Part shown: positions 34,072 to 42,345 of the stretch, in pieces
Layout: every line of letters begins with the position of its first letter
Position numbering within the stretch: position 1 is the first letter of the stretch
Assembly: GCA_003175985.1 (NCBI GenBank)
Contig: PSRJ01000129.1
Location: 1-64,000 of the forward strand
Length of the DNA stretch: 64,000 bases
Source: Terriglobia bacterium
GTDB lineage: Bacteria > Acidobacteriota > Terriglobia > Bryobacterales > Bryobacteraceae
Direction of reading: 5' to 3'
The notes under the pieces: generated by a model
The model's database searches: none
What the model was told of the DNA's origin: nothing
What the model saw: the letters and a program-made list of their open reading frames with translations, nothing else
Program-made: the position numbers and the translations under genes

Positions 34072-35853
34072 TTGCAACGGACCAATACGGATGACCCGAA
34101 CTACTTCCACAAAGTTGTAGATTGCCAGTGGGCATGTCCGGCCCACACCAACGTTCCGGAATACATCCGGCTCATCGCGCAAGGCAAATATACCGAAGCC
34201 TACATGTTGAACCGGGAATCGAACGTGTTCCCGGCCATTCTGGGCCGCACGTGCGACCGCCCGTGCGAACCGGCGTGCCGCCGCGGGCGGGTTGACGGCA
34301 AACCCGTGGCTATCTGCCGGCTCAAGCGCGTCGCCGCCGATCATCGCGACGATATTACCGGATTCCTTCCCCGCATTCCAGAAAAGAAAAACGGAAAACG
34401 CATCGCGTGTATCGGCGCAGGTCCCGCCTCTCTCACAGTGGCGAACGACCTTCTGCCGCTGGGCTACGAAATCGTCATTTACGAGAAGTACGATAAGCCC
34501 GGCGGGCTGATGCGCACGAACATTCCGGCCTTCCGTCTGCCTGAACGCGTGCTTACCGAGGAGATCGATTACATCCTGAATATGGGAGTCGATATCCGTT
34601 ACAACTCGCCGGTCACCAGCATGCGGGCGCTGCTCAAGGAAGGATACGACGCGATCTTCGTGGGCAGCGGCGCGCCACGCGGTAAAGAACTGGAACTCCC
34701 CGGCCGGCACGACACCGATCGGATCTACATCGGGATCGACTGGCTGGAGTCGATCGCGTTCGGTCACGTGGATTCGATCGGCGAGAAAGTGCTCATTATC
34801 GGCGTAGGCAACACGGCGATGGACTGCTGCCGTTCGTCGCGGCGCCTGGGAGCGAGGGAGATCAAGGTGATGGCGCGCCGCCCGCGCGGATTCTTCAAGG
34901 CATCGCCCTGGGAACTGGACGACGCTGAGGAAGAGGGTGTCGGGATCCTGGTGAATCATGCTCCCAAGCGCTTTGTCGTGGAAGACGGCCAGCTCAAGGG
35001 CATGGAGTTCGAACGGCTCGAGTGGGACAAGGGCGCCAAGAACTCCCAGGTTATCGACACCGTGTTTCTGCCCGCTGACGATGTGATTCTGGCGATTGGG
35101 CAGGAAAACGCCTTTCCGTGGTTCGAGCGCGATTTAGGCGTGGAGTTCAACAAGTGGGAAGAACCGGTTGTAGATAAGGTCACGATGCAAGCCTCCCTTC
35201 CCAATGTGTTCTTCGGAGGCGATGCGGCGTTCGGGCCGAAGAACATCATCTGGGCGGTGGAGCACGGCCACCAGGCCGCCATCTCGATCCACAATTATTG
35301 CGAAGGAACTCCGACCTCGGAACGTCCCGCCCAGGGCATGAACCTGGTCAGCCAAAAGATGGGGCTGGGCCAGTGGAGTTATCACAACGATTACAACCCG
35401 GCTACGCGACAGAAGATGCAGCACGTGGATCTCGCGGTACGCTTCGAGCAGCTCAACATCGAGGTGGAGCTCGGCTTCAATCCGGCGCAGACGGCGCGTG
35501 AAGTGCAGCGCTGTCTCAACTGCGATATCCAAACCGTCTTTTACGCGGCGCGCTGTATCGAATGCGATGCCTGTATCGACGTCTGCCCGCTGCTGTGCCT
35601 CACGATCGCGCCGGACGCCGAGGAAGAAGAGATCCGGCAGCGCCTTTCGGCGCCCGCCAACAACCTGGACCAAGACGTTTTTGCTTCCACCCCACTTCCG
35701 CAGACCAAACGGCTCATGCTCAAGGACGAGGATCTCTGCGTGCACTGCGGTTTGTGCGCCGAGCGCTGCCCTACCGCGGCCTGGGACATGCAGAAGTTTG
35801 ACCTCGAAATTCCATATGCAGGAAGGCCAGTACTTGCCACAATCAATAGTTGA
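34072..35853 (+). CDS. GltD-like FAD/NAD(P) oxidoreductase with ferredoxin domain, in kor operon
   Basis: About 593 residues. Seen: N-terminal Fe-S domain with cysteines C18, C22, C61, C65 and C69 in GRTCDRPCEPACRRG, like dihydropyrimidine-dehydrogenase/GltD proteins; FAD site IACIGAGPAS; NAD(P) site LIIGVGNTAMDCC; C-terminal ferredoxin-like clusters CIECDACIDVCP and CVHCGLCAERCP. Start: TTG 34072 has AGGGAGGA at correct spacing; GTG 34048 lies in a hairpin loop without a ribosome-binding site. It overlaps korA by 38 bases. Probable role: moving electrons between 2-oxoacid oxidoreductase and NAD(P)H or ferredoxin (inference from operon). Confidence 0.85.
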   Translation: MQRTNTDDPNYFHKVVDCQWACPAHTNVPEYIRLIAQGKYTEAYMLNRESNVFPAILGRTCDRPCEPACRRGRVDGKPVAICRLKRVAADHRDDITGFLPRIPEKKNGKRIACIGAGPASLTVANDLLPLGYEIVIYEKYDKPGGLMRTNIPAFRLPERVLTEEIDYILNMGVDIRYNSPVTSMRALLKEGYDAIFVGSGAPRGKELELPGRHDTDRIYIGIDWLESIAFGHVDSIGEKVLIIGVGNTAMDCCRSSRRLGAREIKVMARRPRGFFKASPWELDDAEEEGVGILVNHAPKRFVVEDGQLKGMEFERLEWDKGAKNSQVIDTVFLPADDVILAIGQENAFPWFERDLGVEFNKWEEPVVDKVTMQASLPNVFFGGDAAFGPKNIIWAVEHGHQAAISIHNYCEGTPTSERPAQGMNLVSQKMGLGQWSYHNDYNPATRQKMQHVDLAVRFEQLNIEVELGFNPAQTAREVQRCLNCDIQTVFYAARCIECDACIDVCPLLCLTIAPDAEEEEIRQRLSAPANNLDQDVFASTPLPQTKRLMLKDEDLCVHCGLCAERCPTAAWDMQKFDLEIPYAGRPVLATINS

Positions 35854-37690
35854 CCCCGACGTCACCTCACCCGAGCGGAAAGAGATCCGCATTAACGATT
35901 TCGCATTTAAGCTCGCCAACGTAAACGGCACCGGCTCGGCCAGCGCTAACGGTTTGCTGATGCAAGCCATCTTCCGGATGGGGATCCCGGTCTCGGGCAA
36001 AAATCTGTTCCCATCCAACATTCAAGGTCTGCCCACCTGGTATGAAATCCGCGTCAACAAGGCCGGCAACACGGCGCGCGCGCTGGATTACGACCTGGTG
36101 GTGGCGATGAACGGGCAGACTTACGAGCGCGACGTGCGCGAGGTGCGCGCAGGCGGCTACCTGCTCTACGATTCCACCTGGCCGCTGGACCCGCACCTGC
36201 GCCGCGAGGACATCGCCATTCTGGGCGTGCCGCTGGCGGCAATGTGCAATGAGAATTTCCGCGAGCCCCGCGAGCGCGTTCTCATGAAAAACATCGCCTA
36301 TGCCGGCGCGCTGGTTGCCATATTGCATATCGATATGGACGTGGTGGAAGAGCTGCTGGACGAGAAATTCGCCGGCAAGAAAGCCCTGCGCGAATCCAAT
36401 CGCAAGGCGCTGCGGCTGGGACTCGACTACGCCAAAGAATATTTCGCCCCGCTGCCGTTCCGCCTGGAAAAAATGGATGCGAACCGGGACAAGATCCTGA
36501 TCGACGGAAACACTGCCACGGCGCTGGGGTGCGTTTACGCCGGCGCAACCGTGGCCGCCTGGTATCCGATCACGCCCTCTACCTCGGTGATGGACGCGTT
36601 CAAGGAGTTTTGCGATAAGTACCGGCAGGATCCGGAGACAGGCAGAAACAACTGCATCATCCTGCAGGCCGAAGATGAGCTGGCGGCCATCGGCATGGTG
36701 ATCGGCGCTTCGTGGAACGGGGCGCGGGCGTTCACGTCCACGTCCGGCCCCGGCATCTCGCTGATGAACGAACTGCTGGGGCTGGCTTATTATGCGGAGA
36801 TCCCCGCGGTGATTATGGACATACAGCGCGTGGGACCTTCCACCGGAATGCCTACGCGCACCCAGCAGGGCGACCTGCTCGAATGCGCCTATGCCTCGCA
36901 CGGCGACACCAAGCACATCCTGCTGTTTCCGGCGAATCCGGCGGAATGCTTCGAGTTTGCGGTGAAGAGCTTCGATTTGGCGGAACGCTTTCAGACCCCG
37001 GTTTTCATGCTGTCGGACCTCGATATCGGGATGAACGACTGGGTTGTGCCGCGCTTGCGCTGGGATGACTCCTACCGTCCGGATCGCGGCCGCGTTGTGA
37101 GCGCCGAAGAGTTAGAGCAGATTTCGCAATTCCTGCGCTATAGCAATGAAGACGAGAACCACGTGGCGGCACGCACGCTCCCGGGAGTCGATTCGCGGGC
37201 GGCGTACTTCACCAGGGGGTCGGGCCACACCAAAACCGGCGCTTACACTGAAATTCCCGAGGAATACCAGGAAGTGGTGGACCGGCTGGCGCGCAAACAC
37301 AAAGCGGCCGCGAAGTTTGTTCCCGAGCCGCTGATCGTGAAGCGGCCGGGCGCGCAGATCGGCGTGGTGACGATTGGAGGCTGCGATCTGGCGGTGCGCG
37401 AAGCTCTGGATGGACTCGCGCGCATCGGTATTGAAGCCGATTTCCTGCGTGTGCGCGGGTTCCCGTTCGGAGAGAGTGTAGAGGCGTTCCTTCGCGATCA
37501 CGACGTCTGCTTCGTGGTGGAGCAGAACCGTGATGCGCAACTGAAAGTGCTGTTGACTAACGAAACGGGCGCAGTGAAAGAAAAGCTGCGGTCGGTGCTG
37601 GTCTACGGCGGTTTCCCGCTCAGCGCCAAGCACGTGATCGAAGGCATCGCCAGCCAGATGGGAGAGTGGAAAAATGCCGTCCATCAGTAA
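35816..37690 (+). CDS. korA: 2-oxoacid:acceptor oxidoreductase alpha subunit (KorA-like)
   Basis: About 624 residues, a fused gamma-alpha type subunit. Seen: gamma domain at the N-terminus (FAFKLANVNGTGSASANGLL, MQAIFRMGIPVSGKNLFPSN), then the alpha domain with GNTATALGCVYAGATVAAWY, PITPSTSVMDAFKEF, EDELAAIGMVIGASWNGAR and STSGPGISLMNELLGLAYYA. ATG 35816 lies within the end of the upstream gene; nothing recognisable precedes it in this frame. Partner of KorB, overlapping it by 17 bases. Likely substrate 2-oxoglutarate, by resemblance to bacterial KorAB (inference). Confidence 0.9.
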   Translation: MQEGQYLPQSIVDPDVTSPERKEIRINDFAFKLANVNGTGSASANGLLMQAIFRMGIPVSGKNLFPSNIQGLPTWYEIRVNKAGNTARALDYDLVVAMNGQTYERDVREVRAGGYLLYDSTWPLDPHLRREDIAILGVPLAAMCNENFREPRERVLMKNIAYAGALVAILHIDMDVVEELLDEKFAGKKALRESNRKALRLGLDYAKEYFAPLPFRLEKMDANRDKILIDGNTATALGCVYAGATVAAWYPITPSTSVMDAFKEFCDKYRQDPETGRNNCIILQAEDELAAIGMVIGASWNGARAFTSTSGPGISLMNELLGLAYYAEIPAVIMDIQRVGPSTGMPTRTQQGDLLECAYASHGDTKHILLFPANPAECFEFAVKSFDLAERFQTPVFMLSDLDIGMNDWVVPRLRWDDSYRPDRGRVVSAEELEQISQFLRYSNEDENHVAARTLPGVDSRAAYFTRGSGHTKTGAYTEIPEEYQEVVDRLARKHKAAAKFVPEPLIVKRPGAQIGVVTIGGCDLAVREALDGLARIGIEADFLRVRGFPFGESVEAFLRDHDVCFVVEQNRDAQLKVLLTNETGAVKEKLRSVLVYGGFPLSAKHVIEGIASQMGEWKNAVHQ

Positions 37691-38729
37691 GCCGACAGTC
37701 ATCCATCCCAGCCTGCGGCGGAACGAGTTGGGGCTCACGGTTCGCGACTACGAGGGGTCGATGTCCACGCTGTGCGCGGGCTGCGGGCATGATTCGATTA
37801 CCGCCGCGCTGGTGCGCGCCATCTGGGAATCGGCTCTGCCGCCGCACATGATCGCCAAAGTCAGTGGCATCGGCTGCTCGTCGAAGACGCCGGCTTATTT
37901 CGTCAGCGGCGCGCATGGCTTTAACGCCGCGCACGGCCGCATGCCTCCGATCGCCACTGGTGCGAATGCGGCCAACCGCGAGCTGACGTATATCGGCATT
38001 TCGGGCGACGGCGACTCGCTCTCCATTGGCCTCGGCCACCTCTGCCATGCCATTCGCCGCAACCTCAAGATGGTTTACGTCATCGAGAACAATGGTGTGT
38101 ATGGTCTGACGAAAGGACAATTCTCCGCCTCGGCCGACGTGGGCTCAAAGAGCAAACGGAAGGAGCCTAACCGGATGGCGCCCATCGATCCGGTAGCCCT
38201 GGGGTTGAGCCTGGGAGCGACCTTTATCGCGCGCAGCTTCTCGGGCGATAAAGAGCAGCTTGTGCCCATTCTGAAGGCCGCCATGACACACCGCGGCTTT
38301 GCCCTGGTGGACGTGCTTTCGCCCTGCGTCACCTTCAACGATCATGAAGGCTCGACGAAAAGCTACATGCATGTGCGGAACCAGGCGCGTGCGGCTACGG
38401 AGACGGATTTCATTCCGGAGGCCTCCGAGATTCTGGCGACCATCGGGCAGAATGGCGCGGTCAACGTAACCATGCACGATGGCAGCATGGTGTCGTTCAA
38501 AGGCGTGCCACCGGACTACGATCCGACGGATCGCGAAAAAGTGTTCAGCTTCCTGCAGGAGCGGCAGAGCAAAGGCGAAATCGTGACCGGCATCCTGTAT
38601 ATCGACGAGACCGTGCCCGATCTGCACGAACTGAGCGGCACGCCCAATTTCGCACTCACGAAGCTTCCCTACGAAAAACTCTGCCCGGGGGCAGCGGCGC
38701 TGGAAGAGTTGCAAGAGGAGTACCGGTGA
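37674..38729 (+). CDS. korB: 2-oxoacid:ferredoxin oxidoreductase beta subunit (KorB-like)
   Basis: A 351-residue subunit. Seen: Fe-S cysteines C34 and C37 in TLCAGCGHDS, C68 in GIGCSSKTPAYF and a later Cys in LSPCVTFND; thiamine-diphosphate motif ISGDGDSLSIGLGH to IENNGVYGLTKGQ. Carries out the oxidative decarboxylation chemistry with KorA. RNRMAPIDPVALGL and later blocks are conserved. Third gene of the operon. Confidence 0.93.
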   Translation: MPSISKPTVIHPSLRRNELGLTVRDYEGSMSTLCAGCGHDSITAALVRAIWESALPPHMIAKVSGIGCSSKTPAYFVSGAHGFNAAHGRMPPIATGANAANRELTYIGISGDGDSLSIGLGHLCHAIRRNLKMVYVIENNGVYGLTKGQFSASADVGSKSKRKEPNRMAPIDPVALGLSLGATFIARSFSGDKEQLVPILKAAMTHRGFALVDVLSPCVTFNDHEGSTKSYMHVRNQARAATETDFIPEASEILATIGQNGAVNVTMHDGSMVSFKGVPPDYDPTDREKVFSFLQERQSKGEIVTGILYIDETVPDLHELSGTPNFALTKLPYEKLCPGAAALEELQEEYR

Positions 38730-38859
38730 ACGATGAGCAGCCTGGCGTTATGAACTGCACGACGGCGAGAAGGAAAGGCGAAAATCATTTCCGGAACGCG
38801 AAGTAGAGTTCCGAGTCAAAGACCTTGGCTATCGCGGGAAGCTGGAGATGTGAGAGCGA
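38730..38859 (+). other. Short gap with a possible coding remnant
   Basis: Between the korB stop and the end of the radical SAM gene. One forward frame reads YELHDGEKERRKSFPERE, EFRVKDLGYRGKLEM then TGA, which looks like the tail of a protein, but no start codon or upstream part exists. Treat as a possible remnant of a lost gene; no function. Confidence 0.25.
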
Positions 38860-40221
38860 TCATACAAGAGCGAACTGCTCTTCGGTGGGTTCCGCTCAAC
38901 AGTACCAGGGCTCAGTCAGATAAGGAATAGTGGCACGGGACGGGCGCGGATCGCCCTCCGGGAACGGGCCGGCTTCAGCAAGCTGCAAGATCAGGCGGAA
39001 CAGTTCCTGGCGGGTGCGGCGGCCCTCCTCGCGCTTGAGCAATTCCTGAATCGAGGCGTGCAGAATGTCGAGGCCGCTCTCGCGGCTACGCCAGGGATAA
39101 CACAGCGCATGCGCATCAAACGGTTCCACGAGGGCGCGGATCTCGGGCTGTTCCAACAGTAAAGAGCCTTCGGGAATCAACAGACGGATCGCGAGTTGGA
39201 TGGGCGCCACCTGATCCGCGAGGTCAAGTTCCACGAGATCTCGCAGAAAGCGTTGGTACGATTCGCGCGTGGTCCATGGTGTGAATGGTATGAACGTAGG
39301 CGCCAGGGGCAGGCCGGCCGCGCGGCTGAGCGACAACGCCTCGAGAAAATCGGCGCGCGTGTGGCCTTTGGAGAGCTTCTCGAGCACAGCGTCGTCCAAA
39401 GACTCTACCGCACTGGTCACAAACAGGCAGCCCGTCGCCTTGAGCGCGGGGAGCAATTCGCGGTGCTTGAGCATGTGCTCGATCTTGATCGTCACATCGT
39501 AGGTGAGCGTGGGCCATTCGCAGTGCAAGCTCTCGATGACCTTCAGAGCGTGCCCCGGGCCATTGAAGAAATCGGGGTCTCCGAAGGTGACGTGCTGCGC
39601 GCCCAAGGCGATCTGGCGGCGTATGTCTTCGAGAACGATTTCCCGCTGCACGATGCGGAACGAACCGCGATAGACCGGAACGACGGGGCAATGGCGGCAC
39701 CAATGCTTGCAGCCGCGGCTTGCCTCTGTGTATCCGACACGTTTGGTATCGCCGTTCACTACCAGTTGGGCATAGCTGGCAAGCGGCGGCAGTCCGGTGC
39801 GGTCGGGCACGCGGAACTGCTGCCGCCCGAGAGAGATCAGCGGCTGGGGCGCGGCCTCGCGCACCAGATCGGCAAGGGGTTTCTCAAACTCACCGCCGAT
39901 CACGGCGTTCACGCCGGCGCGGCACAACAGGTCTTGATTCAGCGGAGCATAGAGGCCGTATGCGCAGAGATACGCGGAGGGGTTGATCGACCGCACACGT
40001 TCCACCACACGCAGGATCAGGCGAGTGGCCGTATGCATCGGCAGAAAAAAGCCGATGAACTCCGCCTCGCTCGCAGCCTTCACCGGAAGGGGGCCTCGCG
40101 AAAGATCGGCTAGCACGACATCGTGGCCATCCTCTTTCAACCAGGCGGCCGGAGAAGCTAATCCAAAAGGCTGGCGTCCCAGTTCATAGGTGGAAATCAG
40201 GAGGACCCGCACTGATCCCAT
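38860..40221 (-). CDS. B12-binding radical SAM selenoprotein with CUAEP tail (UGA at 38896-38898 recoded)
   Basis: Read conventionally the protein ends ...YLTEPWYC at TGA 38898. Reading that TGA as selenocysteine continues C-U-A-E-P-T-E-E-Q-F-A-L-V to TGA 38862, giving 453 residues with Sec442. C-U/C-A-E-P is the tail motif of a known family, CUAEP/CCAEP-tail radical SAM (seleno)proteins, as I recall it. Seen: B12-binding fold at 1-125 (VRVLLISTYELGRQPFGL, VNAVIGGEFEKPLADL); radical SAM cluster Cys171-x3-Cys175-x2-Cys178 in SRGCKHWCRHCPVVP; GAQHVTFGDPDFFNGPG. Start ATG 40221, 46 bases from divergent nadA. A SECIS-like hairpin follows the TGA. Substrate unknown. Confidence 0.82.
38866..38882 (-). 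promoter_or_regulatory. Candidate bacterial SECIS hairpin
   Basis: On the minus-strand mRNA, AAGAGC-AGUUC-GCUCUU forms a perfect 6-base-pair stem with a 5-base loop whose second base is G. The loop begins 20 bases after the in-frame UGA. Bacterial SECIS elements require a stem with a G within the first two loop bases about 16-37 bases from UGA, so both conditions hold. It lies inside the extended coding tail. Confidence 0.72.
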
Positions 40222-40267
40222 TATGACGGGTTTGCTACACTGGTCTCGAACCCCACAATCTCCCCCA

Positions 40268-41197
40268 ATGCCAGCCGTAGCCAGTATCGCCGAAGAGATT
40301 CTCGATTTAAAGCAGGTGCGGAAAGCCATTATTCTCGCCCATCATTACCAGGAGCCGGAGATCCAGGAATTGGCGGACGTGGTGGGCGACAGCCTCGAGT
40401 TGGCCGGCAAAGCGCGCGAGGTAGACGGGAAGGTGATCGCATTTTGCGGCGTCTGGTTTATGGCGGAGACTGCCAAGGTTTTGAACCCGAGCCGCGTAGT
40501 GGTGGCGCCGGATCGGGAGGCCAGTTGCAGTCTGGTGGAAAGCTGTCCTGTGGAGCCGATTCGCGCGTTCCGGCGGCAGAATCCGGATCACGTGATCGTG
40601 AGTTACATTAACACCTCAATCGAGGTGAAGGCCGAGAGCGACATCCTATGCACGTCGCGGAATGCCGTGAATATAGTCAACTCAATACCGCCCGAAAAAC
40701 CGGTCCTGTTCCTTCCGGACCGGAACCTTGGGAATTACGTGCAGCGGCAGACCGGCCGGCAAAACATGCAGATCTGGCAGGGCACGTGTATGGTGCACGC
40801 TACCTTTCCGGCGCGGCGGGTGATCGAGGCCAAACTGGAGCATCCGGAAGCAATGGTAGTGGCCCACCCGGAGTGCCCGGAAACCGTTTTGGCTCTGGCC
40901 GATTTCGTGGGTTCCACTTCCGCCATCATCGAATGGTGCGCGGATAGTCCGGCATCGGAATTCATCGTGATGACGGAGAGCGGCGTCAATTACTCGCTGA
41001 AGCGAGTGGCGCCTTACAAACAGTTTTATTACGTGGCCAACGAGAACTGCAATTGCAGCGAGTGCCCGTACATGAAACTGAATACCCTGGAGAAGCTGCG
41101 TGAATCTCTGCTCACGCTCGAGCCGCGGGTAGAGGTAGCGCCCGAAATCGCCCGGCGCGCGCTGATTCCGCTGGAGCGTATGCTCGCGGTGAGATAA
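40268..41197 (+). CDS. nadA: Quinolinate synthase
   Basis: Condenses iminoaspartate with dihydroxyacetone phosphate to quinolinate for NAD synthesis, using a [4Fe-4S] cluster. Seen: 309 residues from ATG 40268. KAIILAHHYQEPEIQELADV, GDSLELAGKA, FCGVWFMAETAK, DREASCSLVESCP, PDRNLGNYVQRQTG, WQGTCMVHATFP and a late CNCSECPYMKLNTLEKL carrying the cluster cysteines. Upstream open frame is intergenic. Followed after 1 base by moaA. NadB and NadC are not in the window. Confidence 0.96.
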   Translation: MPAVASIAEEILDLKQVRKAIILAHHYQEPEIQELADVVGDSLELAGKAREVDGKVIAFCGVWFMAETAKVLNPSRVVVAPDREASCSLVESCPVEPIRAFRRQNPDHVIVSYINTSIEVKAESDILCTSRNAVNIVNSIPPEKPVLFLPDRNLGNYVQRQTGRQNMQIWQGTCMVHATFPARRVIEAKLEHPEAMVVAHPECPETVLALADFVGSTSAIIEWCADSPASEFIVMTESGVNYSLKRVAPYKQFYYVANENCNCSECPYMKLNTLEKLRESLLTLEPRVEVAPEIARRALIPLERMLAVR

Positions 41198-41198
41198 G

Positions 41199-42197
41199 AT
41201 GGCTGCCCTCCCATTGACCGATTCCTTTGGCCGCGTGCACGATAACCTCAGGGTCAGTGTCACCGACCGTTGTAATATCCGGTGCTTCTATTGCATGCCC
41301 GAAACGGATGTGCATTTCGTGGAGCGCCGCGAGATTCTGGATTTCGAAGAGATCGAACGCTTCGTCCGGATCGCCGTGGGGCTGGGCATTCGCAAGTTGC
41401 GGGTTACGGGCGGCGAACCGCTGGTGCGGCGCGATCTGCCAACACTGATTCAGCGGTTGTGCGCGATTCCCGGCATTCAGGATCTGGCGCTTACAACCAA
41501 TGGTGTGCTGCTGCCCAAGCTGGCGGAGCCACTCTATCGGGCGGGCTTGCGGCGCATCAACGTCCATCTGGACACCCTGGACCGGCAGCGGTTTTTGCAG
41601 ATCACGCGGCGGGACGAGATCGACAAGGTGCTGGAGGGTTTGGCGCTCTGCAGGCAACTCGGCTACTCCAAGATCAAGATCAATGCGGTGGCCGTAAAGA
41701 ATCTGGTGGAGCCGGACATCGTTCCTTTGGCGCGTTTCGCGCGCGAAAACGGCTTCGAGGTGCGGTACATCGAGTTCATGCCGCTGGACGCGCAGAGCCT
41801 GTGGGACCGTAGCAAGGTGCTGCTGGCGGACGACATTGTGGCAATGCTCAGCCGCGAGATCTCGCCCTTGGTCCCGGTGCCGGATCCCGACCCGCGCGCC
41901 CCTGCTTCTGAATATCAGTTTGCCGACGGCGTGGGACGGATCGGACTTATCGCTTCCGTCAGCCGTCCCTTCTGCCTCAACTGCAACCGGCTGCGTCTGA
42001 CTGCCGACGGCCACCTTCGCTATTGCCTGTTTGCGATCGAAGAAGACAATGTGAAAACATTGCTGCGCTCAGGCGCCCCGGACGATGAGATTGCCGCATT
42101 GATTCGCCGCAATGTGGCCGGCAAGTGGATCGGCCACGAGATCAATTCGACACGGTTTGTGGCGCCGCCGCGGCCAATGTATTCGATCGGCGGCTGA
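41199..42197 (+). CDS. moaA: GTP 3',8-cyclase MoaA
   Basis: Radical SAM enzyme of molybdenum-cofactor synthesis. Seen: 332 residues, N-terminal cluster VTDRCNIRCFYCMPET (Cys25, 29, 32), LRVTGGEPLVRRDLPTL, VHLDTLDRQRFLQITRRDEI, C-terminal cluster FCLNCNRLRLTADGHLRYC, and a C-terminal Gly-Gly. Complete. Starts right after nadA. A ModA-like protein is encoded about 2 kb downstream, but not in the same operon. Confidence 0.96.
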   Translation: MAALPLTDSFGRVHDNLRVSVTDRCNIRCFYCMPETDVHFVERREILDFEEIERFVRIAVGLGIRKLRVTGGEPLVRRDLPTLIQRLCAIPGIQDLALTTNGVLLPKLAEPLYRAGLRRINVHLDTLDRQRFLQITRRDEIDKVLEGLALCRQLGYSKIKINAVAVKNLVEPDIVPLARFARENGFEVRYIEFMPLDAQSLWDRSKVLLADDIVAMLSREISPLVPVPDPDPRAPASEYQFADGVGRIGLIASVSRPFCLNCNRLRLTADGHLRYCLFAIEEDNVKTLLRSGAPDDEIAALIRRNVAGKWIGHEINSTRFVAPPRPMYSIGG

Positions 42198-42199
42198 GT

Positions 42200-42330
42200 T
42201 CCCCGCCAAATTTCCAGGGCATGCCTCTGCGCATCGAGTACACCGGCAAGGTTTCCGGCGGCGCGATCAAATTCACCCGAAAGTGGCCGATGTAGCTACG
42301 GAAGAGCTCGTCGCAAAACGCCAGAAGTGA
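42200..42330 (+). pseudogene. Frameshifted 3' remnant of an exported-protein gene
   Basis: Between moaA and the 42346 gene. Frame 1 reads PPNFQGMPLRIEYTGKVSGG and AIKFTRK (to 42283); a one-base frame change then continues VADVATEELVAKRQK to TGA 42330. Together this resembles the C-terminal 'TGKVSGxxIKFTRKVxDxATEExVAKR' ending I have seen in acidobacterial secreted proteins. No upstream part is preserved, so it is dead DNA of a lost gene. Confidence 0.5.
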
Positions 42331-42345
42331 GCTTCTCCGCAAGGC

